This document shows positions 37,201-45,906 of a DNA stretch of 64,000 nt, piece after piece. The DNA comes from Microcoleus asticus IPMA8 (GTDB taxonomy: Bacteria; Cyanobacteriota; Cyanobacteriia; Cyanobacteriales; Microcoleaceae), in the NCBI RefSeq assembly GCF_013179805.1, contig NZ_SRRZ01000005.1, positions 1 to 64,000 on the forward strand, read 5' to 3'. Under the pieces are notes generated by a model. The model searched no databases. It saw only the letters and a list, made by a program, of their open reading frames with translations, and was not told the origin of the DNA. Every line of letters starts with the position of its first letter. Within the stretch, counting starts at the first letter, position 1. A program made the position numbers and the translations under genes.

Positions 37201-37782
37201 CTAATCCAAGTGTTGCAAAATCCACTCCACAGCCACCGCTAAATTGGCTGCAATAAAATCCGGTTTAGTATGATGCTGATACTCACCGCTCAACACGCTT
37301 TTCCCGTAACCAGTCTGCACCAAAATGCCAGTACAGCCGGCATTGTGAGCCATATCAACATCAGTCGCTTTATCGCCTACCATAAAACTATTCCGCAAAT
37401 CCAAATCGTGTTCCCAAGCCGCCGCTACCAACATCCCCGTATTTGGTTTTCGCCAAGTCGTATACCGCGTAAATTCTGGGTTTGTTCCGCCTTCGGCTGC
37501 GCTTAAATAAGGACAGTAATAAAGAGCATCTAACTTGGCTCCTGCTTCATTTTCTAATAACTGACACAGGCGTTTGTGCAAAGCTTCTACGTGGCTGACG
37601 GGATTATAACCCCTCGCTGGGCCCGATTGATTGGAAACCAAACAGCAAAATATTTGTCGGTCATTTAAACGGCGTACAGCTTCAGCTATTCCGGGGATTA
37701 AATGCAAATCTTCTACTTTGTGGATGTAGCCGACTTCGATATTGAGAACGCCATCTCGGTCAAGAAATACTGCTCGTTTCAT
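37201..37782 (-). CDS. gmhB: HAD-IIIA phosphatase, GmhB-like
   Basis: This 193-residue HAD hydrolase resembles D-glycero-D-manno-heptose 1,7-bisphosphate 7-phosphatase. It has FLDRDGVLN (nucleophile Asp and acid/base Asp), VSNQSG (motif II), KPNTGML (motif III Lys) and MVGDKATDVDMA (motif IV Asp pair). The zinc-binding CxH...CxC loop of E. coli GmhB is not evident: the region reads YYCPYLSAAEGG. The substrate may therefore differ. A glycosyltransferase 9 gene of the heptosyltransferase type lies about 9 kb away, so a role in sugar-nucleotide or LPS synthesis is plausible. The start is ATG at 37782. Confidence 0.8.
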   Translation of the reverse strand: MKRAVFLDRDGVLNIEVGYIHKVEDLHLIPGIAEAVRRLNDRQIFCCLVSNQSGPARGYNPVSHVEALHKRLCQLLENEAGAKLDALYYCPYLSAAEGGTNPEFTRYTTWRKPNTGMLVAAAWEHDLDLRNSFMVGDKATDVDMAHNAGCTGILVQTGYGKSVLSGEYQHHTKPDFIAANLAVAVEWILQHLD

Positions 37783-37847
37783 TGTTGTATTGTTTTTGAT
37801 ATAATATAAAACTCGGTGGCATCGGAATTGATATTACCCACAGTCAA

Positions 37848-38081
37848 GACACGGCAATGCCCAAGGCGTGTCAACTTAAGCTTTTCGTCCGCTAGTCCTC
37901 CCGCCTACCCGGCAGTCCGCCAGGGAATGAATTCCCTGTCTAATAGCGAAAGTCCTCTACAAGAGGACTGAATAATTCATTAGTCCTCTTTTAGAGGACT
38001 TCAGCTTTGAGACAGGGGTTTCAACCCCTGTCGGACTATCGGTGTAACGTTAAGTTGACTCCAATGGACACTGCCGTGTCC
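37848..38081. repeat. cluster of six different small hairpin repeats
   Basis: In order: GACACGGCAATGCC..GGCGTGTC (37848-37872), CAGGGA/TCCCTG (37921-37938), AGTCCTCT/AGAGGACT twice (37951-37969 and 37982-38000), GACAGGGG/CCCCTGTC (38011-38032), GGACAC/GTGTCC (38066-38081). They fill the space between the gmhB-like gene and the STAND operon end. No gene is present. Confidence 0.8.
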
Positions 38082-38084
38082 TCA

Positions 38085-39212
38085 TCATGATTCTAAAATA
38101 GATTGTTTTCCCAGCCATTCGCGGAAACTATTATGATACAAACTATAGCAAATTTCTCCTCCAATTTCTTGTTTATTTAAGAACTCGATCCAATTGTCTA
38201 ACACTTTTTCAACCTCGTATTCATCCTCATCAATTATATTGGATATCGCACTTACAGACAAACCTGTTGTGGATTTTATCAAAACATTCTGCACAGACAA
38301 CTCGATCGCCGATAAAGCATCACCTCTCATCCGCAGCCAGTGGTTTTGATAATACGCTGCTAAACCGGGAGGAAGTTCAGAGACAAGTGAGGACTCCCCC
38401 AGATTAGCATCGGGGTGTGAATTCTCGTTAATGGCAGGTAACATCTGACTCAGATACATGAAATTGTTTTCGCTGACAGTGGCGAGTTGTTGGCAGAATT
38501 CGGGTTGAGTTAAATCCGGTGCGGTTGATAGGTATTGCTGAATGTAGTTAAGGACATCTTCCCGATTTTGGGCGGGATAATCTCTTAAATCCAGAGTTTG
38601 AGAGGGGGTTTCAATTAACAAACCGGATTTCTCTCTCAAAAACGGGCGGCGGGCGAGGATAAAATAAGTACGATCGCCCAAATATCTCGGCAGATAAAAC
38701 AGATTTGAGCTGGGAGGCTGACTCGTGCGGGCGATCGCGTCTACAGAATCAATGACTATTATCAACTTTTGGCGATCGTTTAATTTATCGCTAATTTGCT
38801 GAAGCAACAAAGACAGAAACCAACTCCCATCATGGGATTCTAGATTTTGAAGTTGAGATCTTAGCTTGACAATTTCCGATGTTTCCCCATTGGCGGCAAG
38901 GTATTTGTCAATCAGTTGAGTGCAGGCTGAAGCGAGAAAATCTTCGGCTCGATTTTTGCCTTCAACTGCAGCGTTGTAATAGATACTGCGAGGATGGGCG
39001 GTGACATATTGGGCGAGGATGGAACTTTTGCCGCAGCCGGGAGTGCCGACAATTGTGAAATAACCGCGGCTGTGGGAGTTCAGAAAGTCGGAAATGGCAG
39101 AAAAAACAAATTTTCGCCCTGCAAAATTCTCGGTTTTTTCTCGCAGGAGTTGCTGAAATTCCTTTGGGTAAGAATCGGTATAGATGGGAGTTGGCAGAGG
39201 TGAGGAATTCAT
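38085..39212 (-). CDS. STAND-type NTPase (second copy, no HTH)
   Basis: This is a 375-residue P-loop ATPase of the STAND/NACHT-like group. Walker A is GTPGCGKSS (about 54-62), Walker B is LIIVIDSVDAIA and sensor 1 is YFILARRPF. A winged-helix-like end part (EICYSLYHNSFREWL) closes it, as in the first ATPase of this operon (43564-44985). It has no N-terminal HTH and no C-terminal repeats of its own. The two WD40 proteins upstream probably supply the sensor. The longer frame to 39308 would overlap the WD40 gene deeply. The ATG at 39212 overlaps its stop by four bases (ATGA) and has GGAGGA upstream, so it is preferred. It is the last gene of the four-gene operon. Confidence 0.8.
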   Translation of the reverse strand: MNSSPLPTPIYTDSYPKEFQQLLREKTENFAGRKFVFSAISDFLNSHSRGYFTIVGTPGCGKSSILAQYVTAHPRSIYYNAAVEGKNRAEDFLASACTQLIDKYLAANGETSEIVKLRSQLQNLESHDGSWFLSLLLQQISDKLNDRQKLIIVIDSVDAIARTSQPPSSNLFYLPRYLGDRTYFILARRPFLREKSGLLIETPSQTLDLRDYPAQNREDVLNYIQQYLSTAPDLTQPEFCQQLATVSENNFMYLSQMLPAINENSHPDANLGESSLVSELPPGLAAYYQNHWLRMRGDALSAIELSVQNVLIKSTTGLSVSAISNIIDEDEYEVEKVLDNWIEFLNKQEIGGEICYSLYHNSFREWLGKQSILES

Positions 39213-41185
39213 TTTAGTTCCTCCATCCCTTCTAGCTGCAGGAAATATACTCGGCCGGATGCGTCGCCTGCCACAATTGTGACTCCATCGGGTGCAATAG
39301 CGCAACACGCGATCGGGCTTTCACAGGTGAAATTAGCAATAACCTTTCCACTCGACAAATCCCAAACTTTGATACTCTTGTCCGATGAACCAGAAATCGC
39401 CCATTTGCCATCAGCAGTGACAGCAACTGCATTTACCGAGTAGCTGTGACCTTTGAGACTAAACAGTTCGTTTCTAGTTGTTAAATCCCAGACTTTGATG
39501 GTGTTGTCCCACGAACCAGAAATTGCCCGCTTGCCATCAGCGGTGACGGCGACTGCTGTTACGAATTGGCCGTGAGCTTCGAGAGTAAACTGTTTTTTTC
39601 TAGTTATTAAATCCCAGACTTTGATGGTCTTGTCCGATGAACCAGAAATTGCCAGCTTGCCATCAGGGGTGACGGCGACTGCTTTTACCCAATCGCCGTG
39701 ACCTTTGAGAGTAAACAGTTCGTTTCGAGTTGTTAAATCCCAGACTTTGAGGGTGCTGTCCGATGAACCAGAAATCGCCCGCTTCCCATCCTCCGTGACG
39801 GCGACTGCATTGACTGCGTTGCTGTGACCTTTGAGAGTAAACAGTTCCTTTCGAGTTGTTAAATCCCAGACTTTGATGGTGGTGTCTCTTGAACCAGAAA
39901 TTGCCCGCTTGCCATCGGGCGTGACGGCTACCGCATTTACCAAGTAGCTGTGACCTTTGAGAGTAAACAGTTCCTTTCGAGTTGTTAAATCCCAGACTTT
40001 GAGGGTGTTGTCCGATGAACTAGAAATTGCCAGCTTGCCATCACCAGTGACGGCAACTGAATTTACCCAGTTGCTGTGACCTTTGAGAGTAAACTGTACC
40101 TCTGCAGTTGTTAAATTCCAGACTTTGAGCGTGGTGTCTCTCGAACCAGAAAATGCCCGCTTGCCATCCTCCGTGACGGCGACTGCATTTACTGAGTTTC
40201 TGTGACCTTTGAGAGTAAATTCTTCCTTTCGAGTTGTTAAATCCCAGACTTTGATGGTGTTGTCCCACGAACCAGAAATTGCCCGCTTGCCATCACCAGT
40301 GACGGCTACTGCATATACCGATTGGGTGTGACCTTTGAGAGTAAATTCTTCCTTTCGAGTTGTTAAATCCCAGACTTTGATGGTGTTGTCCCACGAACCA
40401 GAAATCGCCCGCTTGCCATCGGGGGTGACGGCGACTGCATATACTGAGTTGCTGTGACCTTGGAGAGTAAACTCTTCGTTTCCAGTGGTTAAATCCCAGA
40501 CTTTGAGGGTTTTGTCTTTTGAACCAGAAATTGCCCGCTGGCCATCCTCCGTGACGGCTACTGCATTTACCCAGTTGCTGTGACCTTTGAGAGTAAACTT
40601 TTCATCTCCAGTTGTTAAATCCCAGACTTTGAGGGTATTGTCTCTTGAACCAGAAATTGCCCGCTGGCCATCTTCCGTGACGGCTACTGCTTTTACCCAG
40701 TCACTGTGACCTTCGAGGGTGCGTAGTAGTCCCCTGCGAGGGGGAGTTAAACAGGCTGTCAAAGGACGCAACCAAGCTGCTGCTTTCCACTGCTTTGCTA
40801 CCTCCAGCATTGCCTGAATCTCTGGCATTTCAAAGTACAGTAAGCGCCCTAACAATTGTTCTGCTAGCTTAGCCTTATCTGCCTCCAAAATATCTGCTGA
40901 CATCCACAACACCGATTGAATCAAGTCCAGGGCTTTCGCTTTTTCTGGGTTGTACTCTGGGTGAGTTACTGCTTCTGAATCGTCAACCAAATTGAAATCA
41001 TCAATAAGTGCCTGCACCCCAAATTCAGGATGCTGAATCTTTGCCATCAGAAAGTTAAAATCTGTCAGTTTTTGATAATACTTTTCTAAATTACCTGACT
41101 TGAGATAATTTGGCAGTAAGCTGCCCAGATAAGCACGTTGATAGAAAAGTGGTTTGGCCGCTAACTTGTCAGCAAATTCTCCCAT
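39209..41185 (-). CDS. WD40 repeat protein, 12 blades (copy 2)
   Basis: A 658-residue beta-propeller protein. Residues 1-150 are a helical region (MGEFADKLAAKPLFYQRAYL..., LAEQLLGRLL, WLRPL) nearly identical to that of the neighbouring 791-residue protein. In many cyanobacterial STAND proteins this region connects the ATPase to the propeller. Eleven canonical repeats with GH..V.AVAVT.DGK.AISGS.D.T.KVWDL follow, and one degenerate repeat ends the protein (CCAIAPDG). The repeats are near copies at DNA level and differ mainly at three to four positions after GH. The start is ATG at 41185, one base after the stop of the upstream WD40 gene. It is probably the ligand-sensing part for one or both ATPases. 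Confidence 0.85.
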   Translation of the reverse strand: MGEFADKLAAKPLFYQRAYLGSLLPNYLKSGNLEKYYQKLTDFNFLMAKIQHPEFGVQALIDDFNLVDDSEAVTHPEYNPEKAKALDLIQSVLWMSADILEADKAKLAEQLLGRLLYFEMPEIQAMLEVAKQWKAAAWLRPLTACLTPPRRGLLRTLEGHSDWVKAVAVTEDGQRAISGSRDNTLKVWDLTTGDEKFTLKGHSNWVNAVAVTEDGQRAISGSKDKTLKVWDLTTGNEEFTLQGHSNSVYAVAVTPDGKRAISGSWDNTIKVWDLTTRKEEFTLKGHTQSVYAVAVTGDGKRAISGSWDNTIKVWDLTTRKEEFTLKGHRNSVNAVAVTEDGKRAFSGSRDTTLKVWNLTTAEVQFTLKGHSNWVNSVAVTGDGKLAISSSSDNTLKVWDLTTRKELFTLKGHSYLVNAVAVTPDGKRAISGSRDTTIKVWDLTTRKELFTLKGHSNAVNAVAVTEDGKRAISGSSDSTLKVWDLTTRNELFTLKGHGDWVKAVAVTPDGKLAISGSSDKTIKVWDLITRKKQFTLEAHGQFVTAVAVTADGKRAISGSWDNTIKVWDLTTRNELFSLKGHSYSVNAVAVTADGKWAISGSSDKSIKVWDLSSGKVIANFTCESPIACCAIAPDGVTIVAGDASGRVYFLQLEGMEELK

Positions 41186-41186
41186 A

Positions 41187-43562
41187 TCACACCATCCCCT
41201 TTTCTAAATACTCAGTAATCCCTTCTAGTCGCAGGAAATATACGCGGCCCGATGCGTCGCCTACCACAATTGTTACTCCATCGGCGGCAATAGCGCAACA
41301 GATAATCGCACTTTCACCCGTGAAACTGGCAATGACATTTCCAGTGGTAAAATCCCAGACTTTGAGGTTTTTTTCCCAGGAACCCGAAATCGCCCGTTTA
41401 CCATCAGCAGTCACGGCAACTGCTTTTACCAAATCGCTGTGACCAGTGAGAGTAAACTCTTCCTTTTGAGTTGTTAAATCCCAGACTTTTAGGGTGTTGT
41501 CATGTGAACAAGAAATTGCCCGCTTCCCATCAGTAGTGACGGCTACTGCATTTACAAAATTGCTGTGACCAGTGAGAGTAAACTTTTCCTTTTTATTGAT
41601 TAAATCCCAGACTTTGATGGTGTTGTCCGATGAACCAGAAATTGCCTGCTTGCCATCAGCAGTGACAGCGACTGCATTTACAAAGTTGCTGTGACCATTA
41701 AGAGTAAACAGTTGCTTTCCAGTTGTTAAATCCCAGACTTTTATGGTGTTATCCGATGAACCAGAAACTGCCCTTTTGCCATCAGCAGTGACGGCTACTC
41801 CATTGACTGATTTGTTGTGACCTCTAAGAGTAAACTGTTCCTTTCCCGTTGTTAAATCCCAGACTTTTAGGGTGTTGTCTTTTGAACTAGAAATAGCCCG
41901 CTTCCCATCAGCAGTGACAGCTACCGCATTTACAAAGTAGTTATGGCTTTGATAAGTAAACAGTTTTTTTCCAGTTGTTAAATCCCAGACTTTTAGGGTG
42001 TTGTCCGAGGAACCAGAAATAGCCCGCTTCCCATCAGCAGTAATAGGGGCGTAATTTACCGAGTAGTTATGGTCATGAGAAGTAAGCTCTTCATTTTCAG
42101 TTGTTAAATCCCAGACTTTTAGCGTGCTGTCCGAGCAACCAGAAATCGCCCGTTTCCCATCAGCAGTGACGGCTACCGAATTTACCGAGTAGTTATGACC
42201 GTGAGAAGTAAACTCTTCCTTTCCAGTTGTTAAATCCCAAACTTTGAGAGTGTTGTCTTTTGAACCAGAAATCGCCCGTTTCCCATCAACAGTGACGGCT
42301 ACCGAATTTACCGAGTAACTGTGGCTATTGAGAGTAAACTCTTCCTTTCCAGTTGTTAAATCCCAGACCTTGAGCGTCCTGTCTCTTGAACCAGAAATCG
42401 CTCGCTTGCCATCAGCAGTAACGGCTACCGCATTGACCAAATAGCTGTGACCTTTGAGAGTAAATTCTTCCTTTCCATTTGTTAAATCCCAAACTTTGAG
42501 AGTGTTGTCGGATGAACCAGAAATCACCCGCTTCCCATCAGTAGTGACAGCGACGGCCCATACCGAATTACTGTGACCTTTGAGAGTAAACTCTTCCTTC
42601 CGAGTTGTTAAATCCCAAACTTTGACTGTTTGATCCTCTGAACCAGAAATTGCTCGTTTACCATCAAGAGTGATAGCGACGGCCCATACCGAATTACTGT
42701 GACCTTTGAGAGTAAACTCTTCCTTTCCAGTTACTAAATTCCAGACTTTGAGGGTGTTATCCGATGAACCAGAAATTACTCGTTTACCATCAGCAGTGAC
42801 AGCAACTGCATTTACCCAGTAAGTGTGACCTTTGAGAGTAAACTCTTCCTTTCCAGTTGTTAAATCCCAAATTTTTATGGTATTGTCCCAAGAACCAGAA
42901 ATCACCCGCTTGCCATCAGCAGTGACAGCAACTGCATTTACATTTACTGAGTAGCCATGACCTTTGAGTGTAAAAAGTTCCTTTCCAGTTGTTAAATTCC
43001 AGACTTTTATGGTCTTATCTACTGAACCAGAAATCACCTGTTTGCCATCATTAGTGACGGCAACTGCATTTACAAAATTTGTATGACCTTCAAGTGTACG
43101 TAGTAATCCTCCTCGGGGGGGAATGAGACAAGGGATTAAAGGACGCAACCAAGGTGCTGCTTTCCACTTTTTTGCTACCTGCAGCATTGCTTGAATCTCT
43201 GGCATTTCAAAATACAGTAGGCGGCCTAACAATTGTTCTGCTAGCTTAGCCTTATTTAGTTCTAAAATATCCGCTGACATCCACAACACCGATTGAATCA
43301 AGTTCAGAGATTTCGCTCTTTCTGGGTTGTACTCTGGGTTAATTACTGCTTGTAAATCGTCAATCAAATTAAAATCATCAATCAGTGCCTGCACTCCAAA
43401 CTCAGGATGCTGAATCTTTGCCATCAAAAATTTAAAATCAGTCAGTTTTTGATAATACTTTTCTAAATTCCCTGACTTGACATAATTTGGCAGTAAGCTG
43501 CCCAGATAAGCACGTTGATAGAAAAGTGGTTTGGCCGCTAACTTGTCAGCAAATTCTCCCAT
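41187..43562 (-). CDS. WD40 repeat protein, 15 blades (copy 1)
   Basis: A 791-residue protein with the same helical N-terminus as copy 2, then 14 canonical WD40 repeats and a degenerate last one. Its second repeat carries a six-base (two-residue) duplication, giving GHGYSVNVNAVAV. Two propellers of seven blades would fit. Its C-terminus ends EYLEKGMV, which copies the tail EYLEEGIV of the preceding ATPase rather than the tail of copy 2. The start is ATG at 43562, separated from the ATPase stop by one base. It is expected to sense a ligand or partner and control the ATPase. The ligand is unknown. Confidence 0.85.
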   Translation of the reverse strand: MGEFADKLAAKPLFYQRAYLGSLLPNYVKSGNLEKYYQKLTDFKFLMAKIQHPEFGVQALIDDFNLIDDLQAVINPEYNPERAKSLNLIQSVLWMSADILELNKAKLAEQLLGRLLYFEMPEIQAMLQVAKKWKAAPWLRPLIPCLIPPRGGLLRTLEGHTNFVNAVAVTNDGKQVISGSVDKTIKVWNLTTGKELFTLKGHGYSVNVNAVAVTADGKRVISGSWDNTIKIWDLTTGKEEFTLKGHTYWVNAVAVTADGKRVISGSSDNTLKVWNLVTGKEEFTLKGHSNSVWAVAITLDGKRAISGSEDQTVKVWDLTTRKEEFTLKGHSNSVWAVAVTTDGKRVISGSSDNTLKVWDLTNGKEEFTLKGHSYLVNAVAVTADGKRAISGSRDRTLKVWDLTTGKEEFTLNSHSYSVNSVAVTVDGKRAISGSKDNTLKVWDLTTGKEEFTSHGHNYSVNSVAVTADGKRAISGCSDSTLKVWDLTTENEELTSHDHNYSVNYAPITADGKRAISGSSDNTLKVWDLTTGKKLFTYQSHNYFVNAVAVTADGKRAISSSKDNTLKVWDLTTGKEQFTLRGHNKSVNGVAVTADGKRAVSGSSDNTIKVWDLTTGKQLFTLNGHSNFVNAVAVTADGKQAISGSSDNTIKVWDLINKKEKFTLTGHSNFVNAVAVTTDGKRAISCSHDNTLKVWDLTTQKEEFTLTGHSDLVKAVAVTADGKRAISGSWEKNLKVWDFTTGNVIASFTGESAIICCAIAADGVTIVVGDASGRVYFLRLEGITEYLEKGMV

Positions 43563-43563
43563 C

Positions 43564-44985
43564 TCACACTATCCCCTCTTCTAAATACTCAGCAATCCGT
43601 TGATTTACTTCCTTAAAAATCTTCCGCTTTGAATCCATCTCCCGTTTGCCTTTCAGAAAGTCAAGGAAACTAGCATGATAGATGGTATAGCAGATTTCTC
43701 CGTCTAAATTCTGCTTTTTCAAATATTCAACCCACTCATCTTCTAAAACCTGTGCCACATCGCATTCATCCACCTTGGCAATTCCCGCAATCATCTCGCA
43801 GGGAATCGCCGTGCCAATCTCTAATAAAATATACAAGACAATCTCCATCAATTGCCCTGGCTTAGATTCCATTTTCATCCGCACCCAATGGCTTTGATAA
43901 TACTCTTGCAGCCCGTCGGGCAATTGCTTTAAATCCAAGTCATTGTAATAGCCATTAGCAATTGCGGGCAAAACATACCGCAAATACATAAAATTGTTTT
44001 CGCTCTTGTTTGCCACTTGCTCGGCAAACATTGTATCGGCAATGCTGTGGGTTTGAATCCAGTTTCTTAGTTTATCTTTATAGTCAGGATCGGTATTGAT
44101 AAAAAAGCGAATATATTCTTTGATATCATCCTGATTAAAATTCATGTATTTTTCGTCTCTTAAATCTAAGTCTTTAACCGGAACTCCCGGAGATACGGCC
44201 AGCCGCCTTTGACCGAAGTTAAAGGGTCGCCGCGTCAGCAGGAAATATACGTTATTGGGCAGAGTTGTCGGCAAATGTAAAAGATTTTCTCCCGGTTCTT
44301 GTTCAACTTCATCCAGTGCATCAATTGCAATTACCAAACGTTCACCTGCCGTGAGTTTCCCCGCCACCGTTGCCAGTAATTTCGGTAAATCGGCGTCTTC
44401 TGATTTTAGCAATTCATAGCGGTCAATTAATTGCTGGCGAATGCTCTTCAAAAACAATTCTGGTCTGTTGCGGCGTTCGACGACAATATTGAAATAGCAG
44501 GGAGATTTATGTTCCCAGACGTATTTGGCAACGATCGAGCTTTTGCCCATTCCCGCATCCCCGATAATTGTAAAATAACCGTGAGAATTTTCGGTGATAA
44601 ATTGGTGAAAAGTATCAAAAACAAATCCGCGACCGCAGAAAGTCCTAATTTTTTCTTTTATTAACGATATAAATTCTTCAGGGTAGGGGGCAACTACTGG
44701 GTCTGGTTTTGGATAATACTTCTGTTTTAATTTTATAAACAATATATCCAATTTACCGGCACCGTTTTGGTCAAGAAGTTGAGGAAAAGTATTTCCAAAT
44801 TTTTTGTAAATCACTCCCAGCCGCTGTTTTACCGTAGCTTCTGATATGCTTAATTCTACTGAAAGCTGTGCCTGATTTCGGGGGCAATTTTCAGGAGAGA
44901 AGAGTGCTACTAATAATGTTTCTGTTTGTTCGGCAGATAACCCATGTCCGCCACATTCGCCATTAAGAAATTTTTGCCAATCCAT
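43564..44985 (-). CDS. HTH-STAND NTPase (first gene of split STAND/WD40 operon)
   Basis: A 473-residue signalling ATPase. N-terminal HTH (about 17-70: AEQTETLLVALF..., ISEATVKQRLGVIYKKFG, LuxR-like third helix) precedes the NTPase. Walker A is GDAGMGKSS (about 140-148), Walker B IAIDALDEVE (about 220-229, the NACHT-like acidic pair) and sensor 1 FLLTRRPF. A winged-helix-like part follows (GEICYTIYHASFLDFLKGK). In related cyanobacterial proteins the chain continues into the helical linker and WD40 repeats; here it stops and the next gene starts one base later. It is the first gene after a strong -10/-35 promoter. STAND ATPases are switch proteins of innate immunity and cell-death pathways. The effector domain, if any, is not recognised. 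Confidence 0.85.
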   Translation of the reverse strand: MDWQKFLNGECGGHGLSAEQTETLLVALFSPENCPRNQAQLSVELSISEATVKQRLGVIYKKFGNTFPQLLDQNGAGKLDILFIKLKQKYYPKPDPVVAPYPEEFISLIKEKIRTFCGRGFVFDTFHQFITENSHGYFTIIGDAGMGKSSIVAKYVWEHKSPCYFNIVVERRNRPELFLKSIRQQLIDRYELLKSEDADLPKLLATVAGKLTAGERLVIAIDALDEVEQEPGENLLHLPTTLPNNVYFLLTRRPFNFGQRRLAVSPGVPVKDLDLRDEKYMNFNQDDIKEYIRFFINTDPDYKDKLRNWIQTHSIADTMFAEQVANKSENNFMYLRYVLPAIANGYYNDLDLKQLPDGLQEYYQSHWVRMKMESKPGQLMEIVLYILLEIGTAIPCEMIAGIAKVDECDVAQVLEDEWVEYLKKQNLDGEICYTIYHASFLDFLKGKREMDSKRKIFKEVNQRIAEYLEEGIV

Positions 44986-45012
44986 CTAAGTTAACCCAAA
45001 ATTTATTTTTAC

Positions 45013-45041
45013 ATTATAAATTAAGTAAATAAGTCCGTCAA
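45013..45041 (-). promoter_or_regulatory. sigma70-type promoter of the STAND/WD40 operon
   Basis: Read on the minus strand, TTGACG (45036-45041) and TATAAT (45013-45018) are 17 bases apart. The -10 ends 27 bases before the ATG at 44985. This is close to consensus, suggesting constitutive expression by the main sigma factor. Confidence 0.65.
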
Positions 45042-45240
45042 GCAAATTATCAAAATTAAGATTTATACCCAATTAGGGTAATGCCTTTTCTACTTTAATT
45101 AGACCTTGACTATACTTCGATTATACCAACCTCTAATATACCTAAGTTTATACCTCAGGTAAACTTTACTCAATAAAATTGATGCCATGATTTTATCAAG
45201 ACACAAAAACAAGTTTTGATAAACAAGAGAGGTCAGTCAA

Positions 45241-45852
45241 ATGAACTTTAACTTATGTGGCAACTCGCAAAACTCTGACGAAGATTATAGTGGAATCGGT
45301 ATAAAACTTATGGGCAAAATTGCCGATGAGCTAAGTTATACCCGCACTTCTGACGGTCGCAACTGTTTGTTAATGGTGAAATATTTATTTCAGCCAGTAC
45401 CACCCCAACCTAGCACTCCAGCTCGTTGTTTCAAGCGGGCGATCGATGTTTTACACAGCTTTAACTGGCTTCAAGAGCAACGAACTCCCCAATCCGGTCG
45501 CACTTCTAACCAGCCAATTCACAAGATTAGCCTTGAAGTAAATACGGATTTTAAGGCTGTTACCCAAGTCCTTTGGTGGGTCGAGCAGTTAGAGCCTCTA
45601 CCCATTCCCGCAACAGTTTTGCAGCTTTGTAAACTTGCTGCGATTGAAGGGTTTACGAATGCTGTTCGCCACGCTCACAAAACTCTGCCCTTAGAAACTC
45701 CGATCGAGCTTGCGATCGCAGTTTTTGCCGATCGCCTAGAGATCGAAATATGGGATTGGGGCAAGCCTTTTGACCTCAAGACCAAGCTGAAAAAAGAATT
45801 GCCAGAAAAAACTCTGTTTAGTTGGAACGACCTGGGCTTTACTCTTCACTAA
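45241..45852 (+). CDS. anti-sigma-type HATPase with its halves in swapped order
   Basis: A 203-residue protein made of two pieces of an RsbW/SpoIIAB-like ATPase. Residues 1-50 (YSGIGIKLMGKIADELSYTR, DGRNCLLMVKYL) are the C-terminal half of that family: the ATP-lid glycine box and last strands. Residues 90-203 are the N-terminal half: VNTDFKAVTQVL, then the N-box LAAIEGFTNAVRHAH and IWDWGKPFDL. The chain stops exactly where the glycine box should come. So the order is reversed. It may arise from recombination between two tandem copies and may fold as a permuted domain or as an intermolecular dimer, or be non-functional. It lies 54 bases upstream of an OmpR-type regulator gene. Confidence 0.7.
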   Translation: MNFNLCGNSQNSDEDYSGIGIKLMGKIADELSYTRTSDGRNCLLMVKYLFQPVPPQPSTPARCFKRAIDVLHSFNWLQEQRTPQSGRTSNQPIHKISLEVNTDFKAVTQVLWWVEQLEPLPIPATVLQLCKLAAIEGFTNAVRHAHKTLPLETPIELAIAVFADRLEIEIWDWGKPFDLKTKLKKELPEKTLFSWNDLGFTLH

Positions 45853-45906
45853 AGCTGTTCTGAAATTGCCAGTTGTCCATTAACAGTAGGAAGAAAATTT
45901 TTTGTG

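Noticed and set aside
37783..38084. CRISPR array
   Set aside because: The palindromes differ from each other and have no constant spacer length, so they are a repeat cluster and not an array.
39209..43562. WD40 repeats as an assembly artefact
   Set aside because: The two genes differ in repeat number, in C-terminal tails and in many single bases, so they are real duplicates; collapse or expansion of single repeats still cannot be excluded.
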